DNA of 33,912 nt from Ignavibacteria bacterium (GTDB taxonomy: Bacteria > Bacteroidota > Ignavibacteria > Kapaibacteriales > Kapaibacteriaceae), in contig CANHFG010000018.1 in the NCBI GenBank assembly GCA_947459875.1, positions 1 to 33,912 of the forward strand, in the 5' to 3' direction. Of the stretch, positions 8,744 to 19,400 are shown in pieces; within the stretch, counting starts at the first letter, position 1; each line of letters starts with the position of its first letter. A program made the translations under genes and the position numbers. The notes beneath the pieces are model-generated. The model was not told the DNA's origin and made no database searches. It saw only the letters and a program-made list of their open reading frames with translations.

Positions 8744-9142
8744 TCAGACGCCGAAGCTGCTGCCGCAGCCGCAGGTCTTGGTGGCATTCGGATTATTGAA
8801 TGTGAAGCCCTTGCCCATGAGGCCGTCGCTGAAGTCCAGCGTCATCCCCATCAGATAGAACATGCTCTTGGCATCAATAAACACGCGCACACCGTCGGCA
8901 TCCAGCACGAGGTCGTTTTCCTTGGCAGCTGCGTCAAAGCCGAGCGTATAGGACATGCCCGAGCAGCCCCCTCCCTTGACGCCGAGACGCAGGCCGTAGT
9001 CGTCTGCGATAGAGTTCTGCTGCTTGATCTTCTTGACCTCGCTGATGGCCTTTGATGTGATGATGATGTTGTCGTGCTCATCCGTACCGGTCACTCCGGT
9101 TGGGATCGACACGACGTCGTCGCCGATCATGGTGACGCTCAT
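8744..9142 (-). CDS. A-type iron-sulfur carrier (IscA/SufA/ErpA family)
   Basis: A-type carriers receive Fe-S clusters from a scaffold and pass them to apo-proteins. ATG 9142 (132 aa) was chosen because it has a strong GGAGG site close upstream and forms an ATGA overlap with the rrf2 stop. The three cluster ligands are present: Cys60 in GGGCSG, then Cys124 and Cys126 in TCGCGSSF. The body (TSKAISEVKKI, MGMTLDFSDGLMGKGF) is canonical HesB/YadR/YfhF. An N-terminal extension of about 25 residues is longer than usual. I cannot separate SufA from ErpA by sequence alone; the suf operon setting favours a SufA-like role. Confidence 0.92.
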   Translation of the reverse strand: MSVTMIGDDVVSIPTGVTGTDEHDNIIITSKAISEVKKIKQQNSIADDYGLRLGVKGGGCSGMSYTLGFDAAAKENDLVLDADGVRVFIDAKSMFYLMGMTLDFSDGLMGKGFTFNNPNATKTCGCGSSFGV

Positions 9143-9573
9143 AGAACCTCCAGTTGAACGAGTTCGCGAGGAGCTGCCAGCTCGGCAATGCTCATCGATT
9201 TGAATGTTGATTGAATACGCTCCTGCAGTCGACCAAGGGGCTCCTTGATCGTACACACATGCTCTGCGCTGCATGATGAATGGTCGGTGCTCTGACAGTC
9301 CACCAGAGCCTGACCTGCCCCTTCCATGACCTCGATGATCTCCGCTACGCTGATGCTTCCGGCAGCACGCGCAAGCGTGTATCCACCGGTGGATCCGGCA
9401 AACGAACGAATCAGTCCATGACGCGCAAGCTGCTGCAGCACCTTGGCCACGAGTGCCTGCGAGATGTCATAATGCGACGCAACGTCTTTGGCCGAGACAA
9501 TGCTGTCGGGCCTTGCGGCCATATCCTGCATTGCCAGCAAGGCATACTCGATGCGTTTGGAGAGTCGAACCAT
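9139..9573 (-). CDS. Rrf2-family transcriptional regulator, probable Fe-S-sensing suf regulator
   Basis: Rrf2 proteins such as IscR and SufR-like regulators use an N-terminal winged helix and a cysteine-ligated cluster. The N-terminus (RLSKRIEYALLAM) and the GSTGGYTLAR wing are characteristic. Cys93, Cys101 and Cys107 would bind a cluster; the spacing is C-x7-C-x5-C, against C-x5-C-x5-C in IscR. A C-terminal helix (RLQERIQSTF) would dimerise. The gene lies after the ferredoxin (6-base gap) and overlaps the carrier gene by ATGA. It therefore sits inside the operon it probably controls rather than at its head. The likely operator is at 16279-16291. The target assignment is inference. Confidence 0.88.
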   Translation of the reverse strand: MVRLSKRIEYALLAMQDMAARPDSIVSAKDVASHYDISQALVAKVLQQLARHGLIRSFAGSTGGYTLARAAGSISVAEIIEVMEGAGQALVDCQSTDHSSCSAEHVCTIKEPLGRLQERIQSTFKSMSIAELAAPRELVQLEVL

Positions 9574-9579
9574 GAGATC

Positions 9580-9888
9580 TTACTGATCGTAATCGGCAAA
9601 ACAGTCGTCCGACGTCGGATGCGCCTGACAGGTGAGAATATACCCGTCGGCGATCTCGTCGTCCGACAGGGCTTCGCGCTCATCCATGATGGCGGTGCCC
9701 GAGACCAGACGCGCACGGCACGTGCAACAGGCGCCGATCTGACATGCATACGGAGGATCAAGGTTGGCACGCTGAGCCGCCGCGAGAATAGTCTCGTCCG
9801 GCTCGACGCTGAACTCGTGATCCTGACCATAGAGACGCACCTTAACGCGTCGTGTAATGAGTTGAGAAGTCTGTTCCATGTGCTCCAT
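9580..9888 (-). CDS. [2Fe-2S] ferredoxin, plant/PaaE-tail type
   Basis: This 102-residue one-electron carrier has the plant-type ligand pattern C49-x4-C54-x2-C57 with Cys87 about 30 residues later, plus an extra Cys55. The fold markers DETILAAAQ, PPYACQ and GYILTCQAHP are those of the C-terminal domain of PaaE-like oxygenase reductases. It begins (ATG 9888, alternative ATG 9879) one codon after the stop of the upstream reductase gene, in the same reading frame. The two together have the order of a full PaaE-type reductase. In this operon it could donate electrons to Fe-S assembly, as Fdx does for the ISC system; that is inference. The ferredoxin call itself is firm. Confidence 0.9.
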   Translation of the reverse strand: MEHMEQTSQLITRRVKVRLYGQDHEFSVEPDETILAAAQRANLDPPYACQIGACCTCRARLVSGTAIMDEREALSDDEIADGYILTCQAHPTSDDCFADYDQ

Positions 9889-9891
9889 CAG

Positions 9892-10680
9892 TTACGGTGT
9901 TGGCGTTGGCCGTGGGGTTGACGAAAAAGATTCAATGTGAATGTGTTCTGCAGGCACCGCAATGATACCAAGGGCGGCGTTCACCATCTCGAGAAAGCCC
10001 GGTGGACCGCACAGGGCGTACTCGGCGGTCTTGTTGCCGCTGCGATGTCGCTCAACGAGCTCCATCACATCGGTCGCAGCTAGACGTCCGCCGCGCACCT
10101 CGGCAAAATCAGCAAGCGTGGCATCAGCCCCCTCTTCGAGAAGGATCACAACACGCAGACGCTCACCGTGCTCGCCATGAAGCCTGCGCAGCTCATCGGC
10201 AAACATCGTATCGGCGGCCGATACGTTGGCGTAGAAAAGCTCGACGGTGCTGAGGGGTTCTGCTACCAGTACCGAGGTGGCAATTGCAAGCAGAGGTGTG
10301 ATGCCGCTGCCAGCGGCAAACAAGGCCACGCAACGCGAGGATTCCGGATGCAGGTCGATGGTGAACGACCCCTGCGGCGGGCTTACCAGGATGGTTGTGC
10401 CCGGTTGCAGAAGCGACTGGATAAAGGGCGCCGATCGCGACGTATCGCTGCGCTTTACGGCAATGGTAAGGGGCTGCCCTGCCTCGGGACTCGAGCACAG
10501 CGAAAACGCGTGTTCTTGCCAGACGCCATCAAGCTCCACATGAAGCGCGACGTATTGTCCGGCTCGATGCACGAAGGTCTGCCTGAGGTGATCCGGAACA
10601 CGGAACTCAGCAACACGTGCTCGTGGCGTGGTGTCCCACGCGCGCTCGATCACCAGCGGATGGTAAGCGCTCGACGACAT
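9892..10680 (-). CDS. FAD/NAD(P)-binding oxidoreductase, PaaE-like reductase domains without fused ferredoxin
   Basis: The 262-residue protein has the two domains of ferredoxin-NADP reductase-like enzymes: an FAD barrel (residues 1-110) and a pyridine-nucleotide domain (115-250). Visible motifs are GQYVAL, GSGITPLLA at 124-132 and CGPPGF at 224-229. The flavin motif normally R-x-Y-S is His57-Ala-Phe59-Ser60 here, so two usual flavin contacts are changed. The tail ends in a Thr/Pro-rich linker and TAA. ATG 10680 forms a TGATG overlap with sufT; a TTG at 10683 is possible but less likely. It probably moves electrons from NAD(P)H to the adjacent ferredoxin. A role in aromatic-ring oxygenation is unlikely, since no oxygenase genes are present. 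Confidence 0.85.
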   Translation of the reverse strand: MSSSAYHPLVIERAWDTTPRARVAEFRVPDHLRQTFVHRAGQYVALHVELDGVWQEHAFSLCSSPEAGQPLTIAVKRSDTSRSAPFIQSLLQPGTTILVSPPQGSFTIDLHPESSRCVALFAAGSGITPLLAIATSVLVAEPLSTVELFYANVSAADTMFADELRRLHGEHGERLRVVILLEEGADATLADFAEVRGGRLAATDVMELVERHRSGNKTAEYALCGPPGFLEMVNAALGIIAVPAEHIHIESFSSTPRPTPTP

Positions 10681-11036
10681 CAATAGAGTCCAATGGAAAA
10701 CAGGGCAGCATCCGACATCATCGTCTTATCCCATGGCGGATCGAACGTGAGCTCAAGCTGCACCGACTCAACACCCTCGACGCTGCGCGAGACCTGTTCG
10801 ACCTCTCTTGGAAGAGACTGCGCCGAGGGACAGTTTGGCGTGGTCAGGGTCATGGTGATGAAGACCTTTGTCTGGTCTTCAACGCGCACCTCGTAGATCA
10901 GACCAAGCTCGTAGATGTTGATCGGTATCTCCGGATCAAAAACGGTCTTGATCGCGTCGATCACCCGTTCACGCAGGTCTGGCATCGGCTGCGCGGCCGC
11001 TGCTGTCGTCGGTGTATCTGCTGGCGTATCGATCAT
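10680..11036 (-). CDS. sufT: SufT / MIP18-family (DUF59) Fe-S maturation factor
   Basis: The 118-residue product carries the DUF59 core: DPEIPINIYELGLIY, then TLTTPNCPSAQSLP with the family Cys, and a C-terminal DPPWDKTMMS segment. SufT-like proteins assist Fe-S protein maturation and are often encoded in suf operons; the same family includes PaaD. An Ala/Thr/Pro-rich N-terminus of about 17 residues precedes the domain. ATG 11036 forms an ATGA overlap with sufE, and its stop overlaps the reductase start by one base, so it is tightly coupled on both sides. The suf neighbours favour SufT over PaaD. Confidence 0.88.
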   Translation of the reverse strand: MIDTPADTPTTAAAAQPMPDLRERVIDAIKTVFDPEIPINIYELGLIYEVRVEDQTKVFITMTLTTPNCPSAQSLPREVEQVSRSVEGVESVQLELTFDPPWDKTMMSDAALFSIGLY

Positions 11037-11472
11037 GACGACGTCCTCAAACTGAGTGCAACAGCATAAAGGCGGATCTGCTTGAGCATGCTCGTGAGTC
11101 CGCTTGATCTGTTCTGTGAAAGATGCTGGGCAAGCCCCAGGCGCTCGGGGATGTCCTTCGGCGCTTCAAGGATCTCCTGCGGCGTCCGGTCCTGCATGAT
11201 GCGGATCACGAGTGCCACAAGCCCCTTGACAATGAGAGCATCACTGTCGGCATCAAAGTGTATGCGTCCGTCGACCATCTGCGCGTGCAGCCAGACGCGT
11301 GACTGGCACCCTTTGATAAGCAGATCATCACGCCGATGCTCTTCGGGGAAGGGAGCAAGTAGCTTGCCGGTTTCCATGATCGCACCGAAGCGTTCCTCCC
11401 AGTCCGGAAGAGATGCAAGTGACTGACCGATCTGGTCGGCGACTTCAAGGATCGTACCTGATGCAGTCGAGA

Positions 11473-11476
<4 letters not shown>
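11033..11476 (-). CDS. sufE: Cysteine desulfuration protein SufE
   Basis: SufE accepts persulfide sulfur from SufS on one cysteine and hands it to the SufBCD scaffold. The acceptor Cys lies in the IKGCQSRVWL motif, and the VKGLVALVIRI and LAQHLSQNRSSGL segments match the family, as does the 147-residue length. ATG 11476 was chosen because it makes an ATGA overlap with the sufS stop, the junction style used along this operon. ATG 11491, five codons earlier, cannot be excluded. It acts in the cytosol with the adjacent SufS. Confidence 0.93.
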
Positions 11477-12719
<1,243 letters not shown>

Positions 12720-12723
<4 letters not shown>

Positions 12724-14057
12724 GCCAGAATACTCTCGGCTGAAAGTCGGCGCGCGATGCGCCGCATGACAAGTTCGCGCAGTCCCTCAAGGGATATCTT
12801 CTCGGCTACTTCCGAGACAAACGCGTATGTCAGGAGTGCCTTGGCTGTTGCCTCGTCGATCCCACGGGAACGGAAGTAGAAGATGGCTTCATCGTCGACC
12901 TGTCCCATGGTAGCCCCATGAGAACACTTGACGTCGTCGGCCCAGATCTCCAGCTGCGGTTTAGCCTGCACCTGCGCCTTTGAGCTTAGCAGCAACGTAT
13001 GGTTTGACTGATAAGCTGTTGTCTTCTGCGCCTGCGGGCGCACGTAGATCTTGCCGTTGAAGACGCCGGTAGAGCTTCCGTCATAGATGCCCTTGTAGAG
13101 CTCTTCGCTGTGGCAATGCGGTACCATATGGTCCACAACCGTGTGATTGTCCGTGTACTCGCTCTGCGCAAGGAGGCTCACGCCGTACAAAAAGCCCTGA
13201 CTCGATGGTTCACACAGTCGAATGGCCAGATCGTTTCGGACGAATCGTCCGCCGATACTCAGGGCGTGCGAGGTGAACGTTGCGTCACGGTGCACGTCCG
13301 CCGTGACCGATGAGATCGAGCGGCTCGCATCCGAATCATCGGCGATCTTGTAGTAGCGGATGTGTGCAGTAGCCGCAATGCTCGCCTCGACGACCGTTAC
13401 GTCAAGCACCGTTGCGCCACCGGATGTGTGACTGGAGTGGATGATGTCGGCCTCAGCCCCCTCTTCGGCAATGATCAACAAGCGCGGAGCGATAAGTGTC
13501 GATGCGTTGGCCGTCGTCTCCACAGAAAGGTGTATAGGCAGCTCACACTGCACACCCTTGCGAAGTCGAATCACGATGCCCGACTCAAGAAGTGCGGTGT
13601 TCAGAGCCACAAAGGGGTGCGAGCCGATCGGCGCGCCGGAACCAAGAGTGCGGGCTACATCCTTATCGTTCTCGACGATATCGGACGTCAGCTCGAGAAT
13701 GTCAACTCCGTCAGGTACATTCGTCAGGTTTGCCTCAACGACGCCGTCGACGATACGAATGCTGATATGCTGACCCAGTGCAGAGGCGACCTCTGTCATC
13801 GAGGTGCGTGCGTCGGTAGACGCCGCTCGTTCACTCCATCGGACCGGTGCATAGGAATAGTCGAGTCCGATGAACGGGAAGAGATTTGTGTACTTCCATT
13901 CCTCGTGACGCGTTGTCGGGATGCCCATTCGGACGAATTCCCTCAGACCCTCCCGACGCAGAGCGTCGAGACGTCCGTCGGATGACTCCACGTCGCCAGA
14001 GACGACGTGTGCTGGCACCAGACGCTGGGCTAGTTCGACAAGTGGATGGGTTGACAT
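12720..14057 (-). CDS. sufD: Fe-S cluster assembly protein SufD
   Basis: SufD pairs with SufB and the SufC ATPase as the Fe-S assembly scaffold. The 445-residue product has the RHEEWKYTNL N-terminal motif, a central right-handed beta-helix region, and the C-terminal core CSHGATMGQVDDEAIFYFRSRGI, cited here by its CSHGAT and FYFRSRGI parts, which is diagnostic. The conserved His of CSHGAT is retained. ATG 14057 abuts the sufC stop, and the 3' end overlaps sufS by four bases. The gene order B-C-D-S-E is the usual one. I see nothing unusual in it. Confidence 0.95.
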
Positions 14058-14821
<764 letters not shown>

Positions 14822-14825
<4 letters not shown>

Positions 14826-16264
14826 CCGACGCTTCCTTCGAGTGAGATTGCTAGGAGTTTCTGGGCTTCCACGGCGAATTCCATGGGAAGCTGATTGAGC
14901 ACTTCACGTGCGTAGCCGTTGACGATCAGCGCCACAGCGGCCTCGGTGTCAATGCCACGCTGATTGCAGTAGAACAGCATATCCTCACCGATCTTCGAGG
15001 TTGTGGCTTCATGCTCGACCGTGGCCGTGGAGTTGGCAACTTCCAGGTACGGGAACGTGTGTGCGCCGCAGGCATCGCCGATCAGCAATGAATCGCATTG
15101 CGAGAAGTTACGTGCCCCCTGCGCCACCGGTAGCACCTTGACGAGACCGCGGTAGGAGTTCTGCGAAACACCGGCCGAGATGCCCTTGGAGACGATGCGC
15201 GAGCGCGTGTTGCGCCCGATGTGGATCATCTTCGTGCCTGTGTCGGCCTGTTGCTTGTTGTTGGTCACGGCTACCGAATAGAATTCTCCGATCGAATTGT
15301 CGCCCTTGAGGATGACGCTCGGATACTTCCACGTGATGGCCGAGCCGGTCTCGACCTGTGTCCACGAGATCTTACTGTCGACCCCGGCGCAGATCCCTCG
15401 CTTGGTAACGAAGTTGTAAATGCCGCCCTTACCGTCTTTGTCGCCCGGGAACCAGTTCTGCACGGTCGAATACTTGATCTCAGCGCGGTCATGTGCCACA
15501 AGTTCGACCACGGCGGCATGGAGCTGATTCTCATCTCGCTGCGGCGCGGTGCATCCCTCGAGATAGCTCACGTAGCTTCCCTCGTCGGCGATGATGAGGG
15601 TGCGCTCGAACTGCCCTGAATTACGAGCATTAATGCGGAAGTACGTGCTAAGCTCGATCGGACAGCGTACGCCTTTCGGAATGTAGACAAACGATCCGTC
15701 GCTAAAGACAGCAGAGTTCAGAGCCGCATAGAAATTGTCATTCGGTGGGACGACCGAGCCGATGTACTGGCGCACGAGTTCAGGATGACTTTCCAGGGCC
15801 TCACTGATCGGGCAGAAGATGATGCCAAGCTCGGCGAGCTTGTCCTGGAAGGTGGTCTTGACGCTGACCGAGTCGAACACCACGTCGACGGCAACTCCGG
15901 CCAGTACCTTCTGCTCCTCCAGAGGAATTCCGAGCTTTTCGAACGTAGCCAGCAATTCTGGATCGACCTCATCGATCGAGCTCAGCTCGGGTTTCTTCTT
16001 CGGTGCAGCCCAGTAGATGATGTCCTGAAAATCCACCGGCGGGTAGTCCACGTTGGGCCAGGTTGGCTCTTTCATGGTTTTCCATTGCTGATAGGCCTTC
16101 AAGCGCCATTCCAGCATCCATTCGGGCTCGTTCTTCCGAGCCGAAATGAAGCGCACGACGTCTTCACTGAGCCCCTTGGGGAGCAGTTCCTGCTCAATGT
16201 CGGAAGTGAATCCATATTTGTATTCACTCCCAACGACCTCATCGAGAAGTGTTTGTTGGTCCAT
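14822..16264 (-). CDS. sufB: Fe-S cluster assembly scaffold SufB
   Basis: SufB is the main scaffold on which clusters form. The product (480 aa from ATG 16264) is highly conserved: [47 protein letters not shown] with its cysteine pair, [11 protein letters not shown] and FYCNQRGID are all present, and the end [10 protein letters not shown] is canonical. ATG 16264 was preferred over an in-frame TTG at 16273. No Shine-Dalgarno sequence lies upstream. A -10-like box ends about 6 bases before the ATG, so the message may be leaderless. It is the first gene of the operon that extends to the LON-domain gene. Confidence 0.97.
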
Positions 16265-16269
16265 AGACG

Positions 16270-16291
16270 GCAATATACGACTAAATTAGTC
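16270..16291 (-). promoter_or_regulatory. suf operon promoter -10 with adjacent 13-bp palindromic operator
   Basis: On the plus strand 16279-16291 reads GACTAAATTAGTC, a perfect inverted repeat of two 6-base arms around one A. Directly downstream on the minus strand, 16277-16270 reads TATATTGC, the same octamer found upstream of nuoM. The palindrome thus fills the position between -10 and -35, classic for a repressor. A second small inverted repeat, CCTA-GA-TAGG, abuts it at 16291-16300. Binding by the operon's Rrf2 protein is inference. Confidence 0.55.
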
Positions 16292-16327
16292 CTAGATAGG
16301 TGTGCAGATGTGGAGCGAATACGAAAC

Positions 16328-16365
16328 CGCCCCCTTGGAACGTCGGAAAACAGACCAAGGGGGCG
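16328..16365 (-). terminator. Hairpin terminator of the downstream SBBP gene, before the suf promoter
   Basis: Arms 16328-16338 (CGCCCCCTTGG) and 16355-16365 (CCAAGGGGGCG) form a perfect 11-bp stem with a 16-base loop, 39 bases past the stop of the gene ending at 16404. The following minus-strand sequence is GTTTCGT, only a weak T-run. A smaller CCCGC/GCGGG hairpin lies between (16373-16386). It would shield the suf promoter from read-through. Confidence 0.55.
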
Positions 16366-16403
16366 CTTTGTTCCCGCTAACGCGGGAGAGGTTTCTCGGG
16401 ATA

Positions 16404-19400
16404 TCAGCGGGCGATCACGACTCTCGTGCGAGCAAGCGTTGCTCCATCGGTAAACTCAAGAGTATACATGCCGGGTGCCAGCATGTCGGTCTTGAGGCGG
16501 ATGTCGCCCGAGCGTCCGATGTTCTCAGCCCCCTGCATGGTAAGGCGAGCACCGCGCATATCGATGAACGTAAAATGCGCGCCCTGACGCGGTGTTTCGT
16601 TAAGATTCAGGCGCACGGTCAGATCACCGTCGGCAGGTACGGGGCCAAGTACGCGCAGCATTGCACTGTCATCCGACTCTTCGTCCACCGACGTGCCGCC
16701 CATGACCACGACCGTTGCCGGCGTGCTTGTTACGGTTCCGCATCCACCGGTGACAGCGCAGGTGTACTGACCATCGTTGGATTTGGCAGCAGCCGACACG
16801 GTGTACTCGGCAGCCGTTGCGCCGGGAATATCGGTTCCCGACTTGCTCCACTGGTAGGTAAGCGTCGACCCCGTGGCAGCCACTGACAGAGTGAATGGCT
16901 TACCCTCATCAACCGTAAGACCCTGCGGCTGGCGGCTAATGACAGTCGGCGTTCCGATCAGCACATTGGCCATGGATGACGTCACACTCGGGTTGCACGT
17001 GCCGCTGACCAGGCAGTCGTACTTGCCGGCCGTCGATGCGTCGACCGACGCAATCGTGTAGGTGGCTTCCGTCGCACCGGCGATGTTCACGCCCGCCCTA
17101 CGCCATTGATACTTTACTCCGGCACCATCGGCGGTAACAGAAAGCGTCACCGGCTTTCCACCGCAGGCAGAGGCATCAGCCGGCTGCTTGGTGATCGATG
17201 GTGGACTGGAGATCGTGAAGGGGGTGAGCAGCTCGCTCACGTGACCGTGGATGGTGGTCACACGCACGACGTACTGCCCTGTCGGGAGCGCCGGTACCTT
17301 CCACAGGTAACTGCGACCGCCCACATTCTTGGCTACATCCGTCCAGACGTTCGAACCATACGCCGAGTACTGCAACTGGAAACGCGCCGTATCGGCAAAA
17401 CCGGCAGCCGACCACGAGATCGGCTTGCTGATTCCGACGCAGTAGATCTCGCCCCCTGCCGGAGCAGTCACCTCAACAACGCCGAACGCATGCTTGGCAA
17501 CGTATCCGTGGAGTCCATCGGAGGCTCCGGAGGCAGATTTTGGATACGTCAGAAGGTTCTTCGAGGTTGTACTTGCGACGTAGTAAGGATTGCCGAGGGG
17601 GTCAAGCGCAAGGCAGCGAACGGTGTCGTTTCCGTTGCCGCTGACCAGCGTAGCGTAGATGTTCGTGGCCGTGTTGATGGTCGCGATGAACCCGTCGGTG
17701 TCGCCCGCGCGCGACGAGACAATTCCGGCACCCTCGAGCGGGAAGTTCTCCGAATTGGTCGTTCCGGCCATCATGACGGTTGTGCCGGAGATCAACCGCA
17801 CGGCATGTGCTTCGTCGTCGCCTGTGCCGCCATAGTATGTCGTTCCGGCAAGTTCACGTCCGTCGTCAGCATAGAACGAGAGGAAAATGTCCTTTTTACC
17901 GATCCGCTGCGTGTTGAGAGTGCCAACGGCCGGCAGATTAGCCGACGTGGTCCAGCCGACGATGTAGGCGCGTCCAAGGTCGTCGACCACAATGTCTTTT
18001 CCTTCCTCGTCTCCATCACCGCCGAAATACGTTGAATATGTTCCGTCGTCAGTGCTGGCAAGCGTCAGGTCGCGGCTAAGCTTCACGACAAACGCGTCCG
18101 TGTAGCCGCCGTTGAAGGTCTCGTCGGCCGGCTTCCGTCCCGATGCAAATCGGTCGGACGTCGGAGCCGTTTCGAAATTCGATGAGGTGGTCGAACCGGT
18201 CATGTAGACGCTGTTCGATCGATCAAGAGCCATGGCATTGAAAATGTCGTGACCCGTTCCACCAAAGAAGCGTGACAGAAGAAGCGAACCATTTGCAGAA
18301 AAGGACGCTACAAAGCCGTCGGTCTGACCCTGATTGGCTCCACCGCCCGGAACGTCGCGGAATGTAGGTGGCCTGCCCCAACCGCCCGGGATGCTGATCC
18401 TGACCGTGGCCGGGAAAGTGACCGGGAAGTTGGTGGTCGATGTTGTGCTGCCGGCAACGAACATCACCCCTTCCTGGTCGACCTTGATCGCACGGCCGAT
18501 GTCGTCCTTGTTCCCGCCATGATAGAACCCAACGATGAGCTTGGTAAGCGTCGAGTCGAACTTTGCTACAAAGGCATCCGACAGGGCCTTGTAGAGCTTG
18601 CCGGTAACGCCCGATGTCGTCGGGAAATCCGAAGAACCGGTCTCACCGGTCACATACACATTGTTGTTCTTGTCCTTGGTCAGCGAATAGATCCGGTCAT
18701 CGGCTCCCCCACCAATGAAGGTGTATGACAGGACCTTCTCCAGACGCGTGTCCAAGCGCGCCAGAAAGCCGTCGAGCTTACCCTTGATGGATGTGCTGTA
18801 GCCCCCTGTGGCACCCGGAACAGCGAGCTCCGAAGTCGTACCGGCAACCACGATGGTTCCATTGGAGAGATACTCGACGCCGACGAGCTCGTCATCACCG
18901 GGTCCACCGACAAACGAGCCGTAGACGGTCGACGTCGGCGGCGTAACATCAGCAACTTCATTCTTTGCGCCGCCAAGCAGGTCATGACGCAAAAGCGATA
19001 CGTCAGCACCAGCCTTGAGAATGATCTCGCGGCGGACGCGGCCATCAGCACCGCGGCTGAAGGCAAATGTCACCCCGGGGTAGTACTCCTCCAATGCTAC
19101 ATCTGACACTACCGGTGCTGTTACCCACTGACTAGGCTGATTGCCAAGCGCAAAAGTCACCATGCTGATGGTGGCCCCCGACTTGAGGTTGAATGCAGGG
19201 CTCATGAAACGGAATCCCTCACGCGTGACATTTCCGATGCGCTTCTGCTCGGCTCTGACAAGCGAATACTGGTCGACCACGACGCCCGTGCGCGTGACCC
19301 ACACATCGGCACCGTTCTGCCGGGCGGCACAGAGGACTTCGGCAGGCCACTGACCGACGTTTACTATGAAGCCCTGCACCTGCGTCTGTGCGGCTTCTAT

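Noticed and set aside
8698-8787. N-terminal extension of the superoxide dismutase
   Set aside because: It is Ala/Pro-rich, not family-like, and the GAGG ribosome site marks the internal ATG at 8697.
9892-11036. A phenylacetate (paa) operon, suggested by PaaD-like and PaaE-like genes
   Set aside because: No paaABC oxygenase genes are present and the neighbours are all suf genes; SufT plus an electron-transfer pair explains the locus better.
15785-16453. Plus-strand frame of 222 codons over sufB start and its upstream region
   Set aside because: It covers the sufB 5' end, the operator and the terminator; composition is that of a shadow frame.
17106-18035. Long plus-strand open frame (309 codons) inside SBBP copy A
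   Set aside because: It lies antisense to a gene with clear signal peptide, repeats and domain motifs; its translation is rich in Arg/His/Asp with no recognisable motif or ribosome site. A GC-rich shadow frame.
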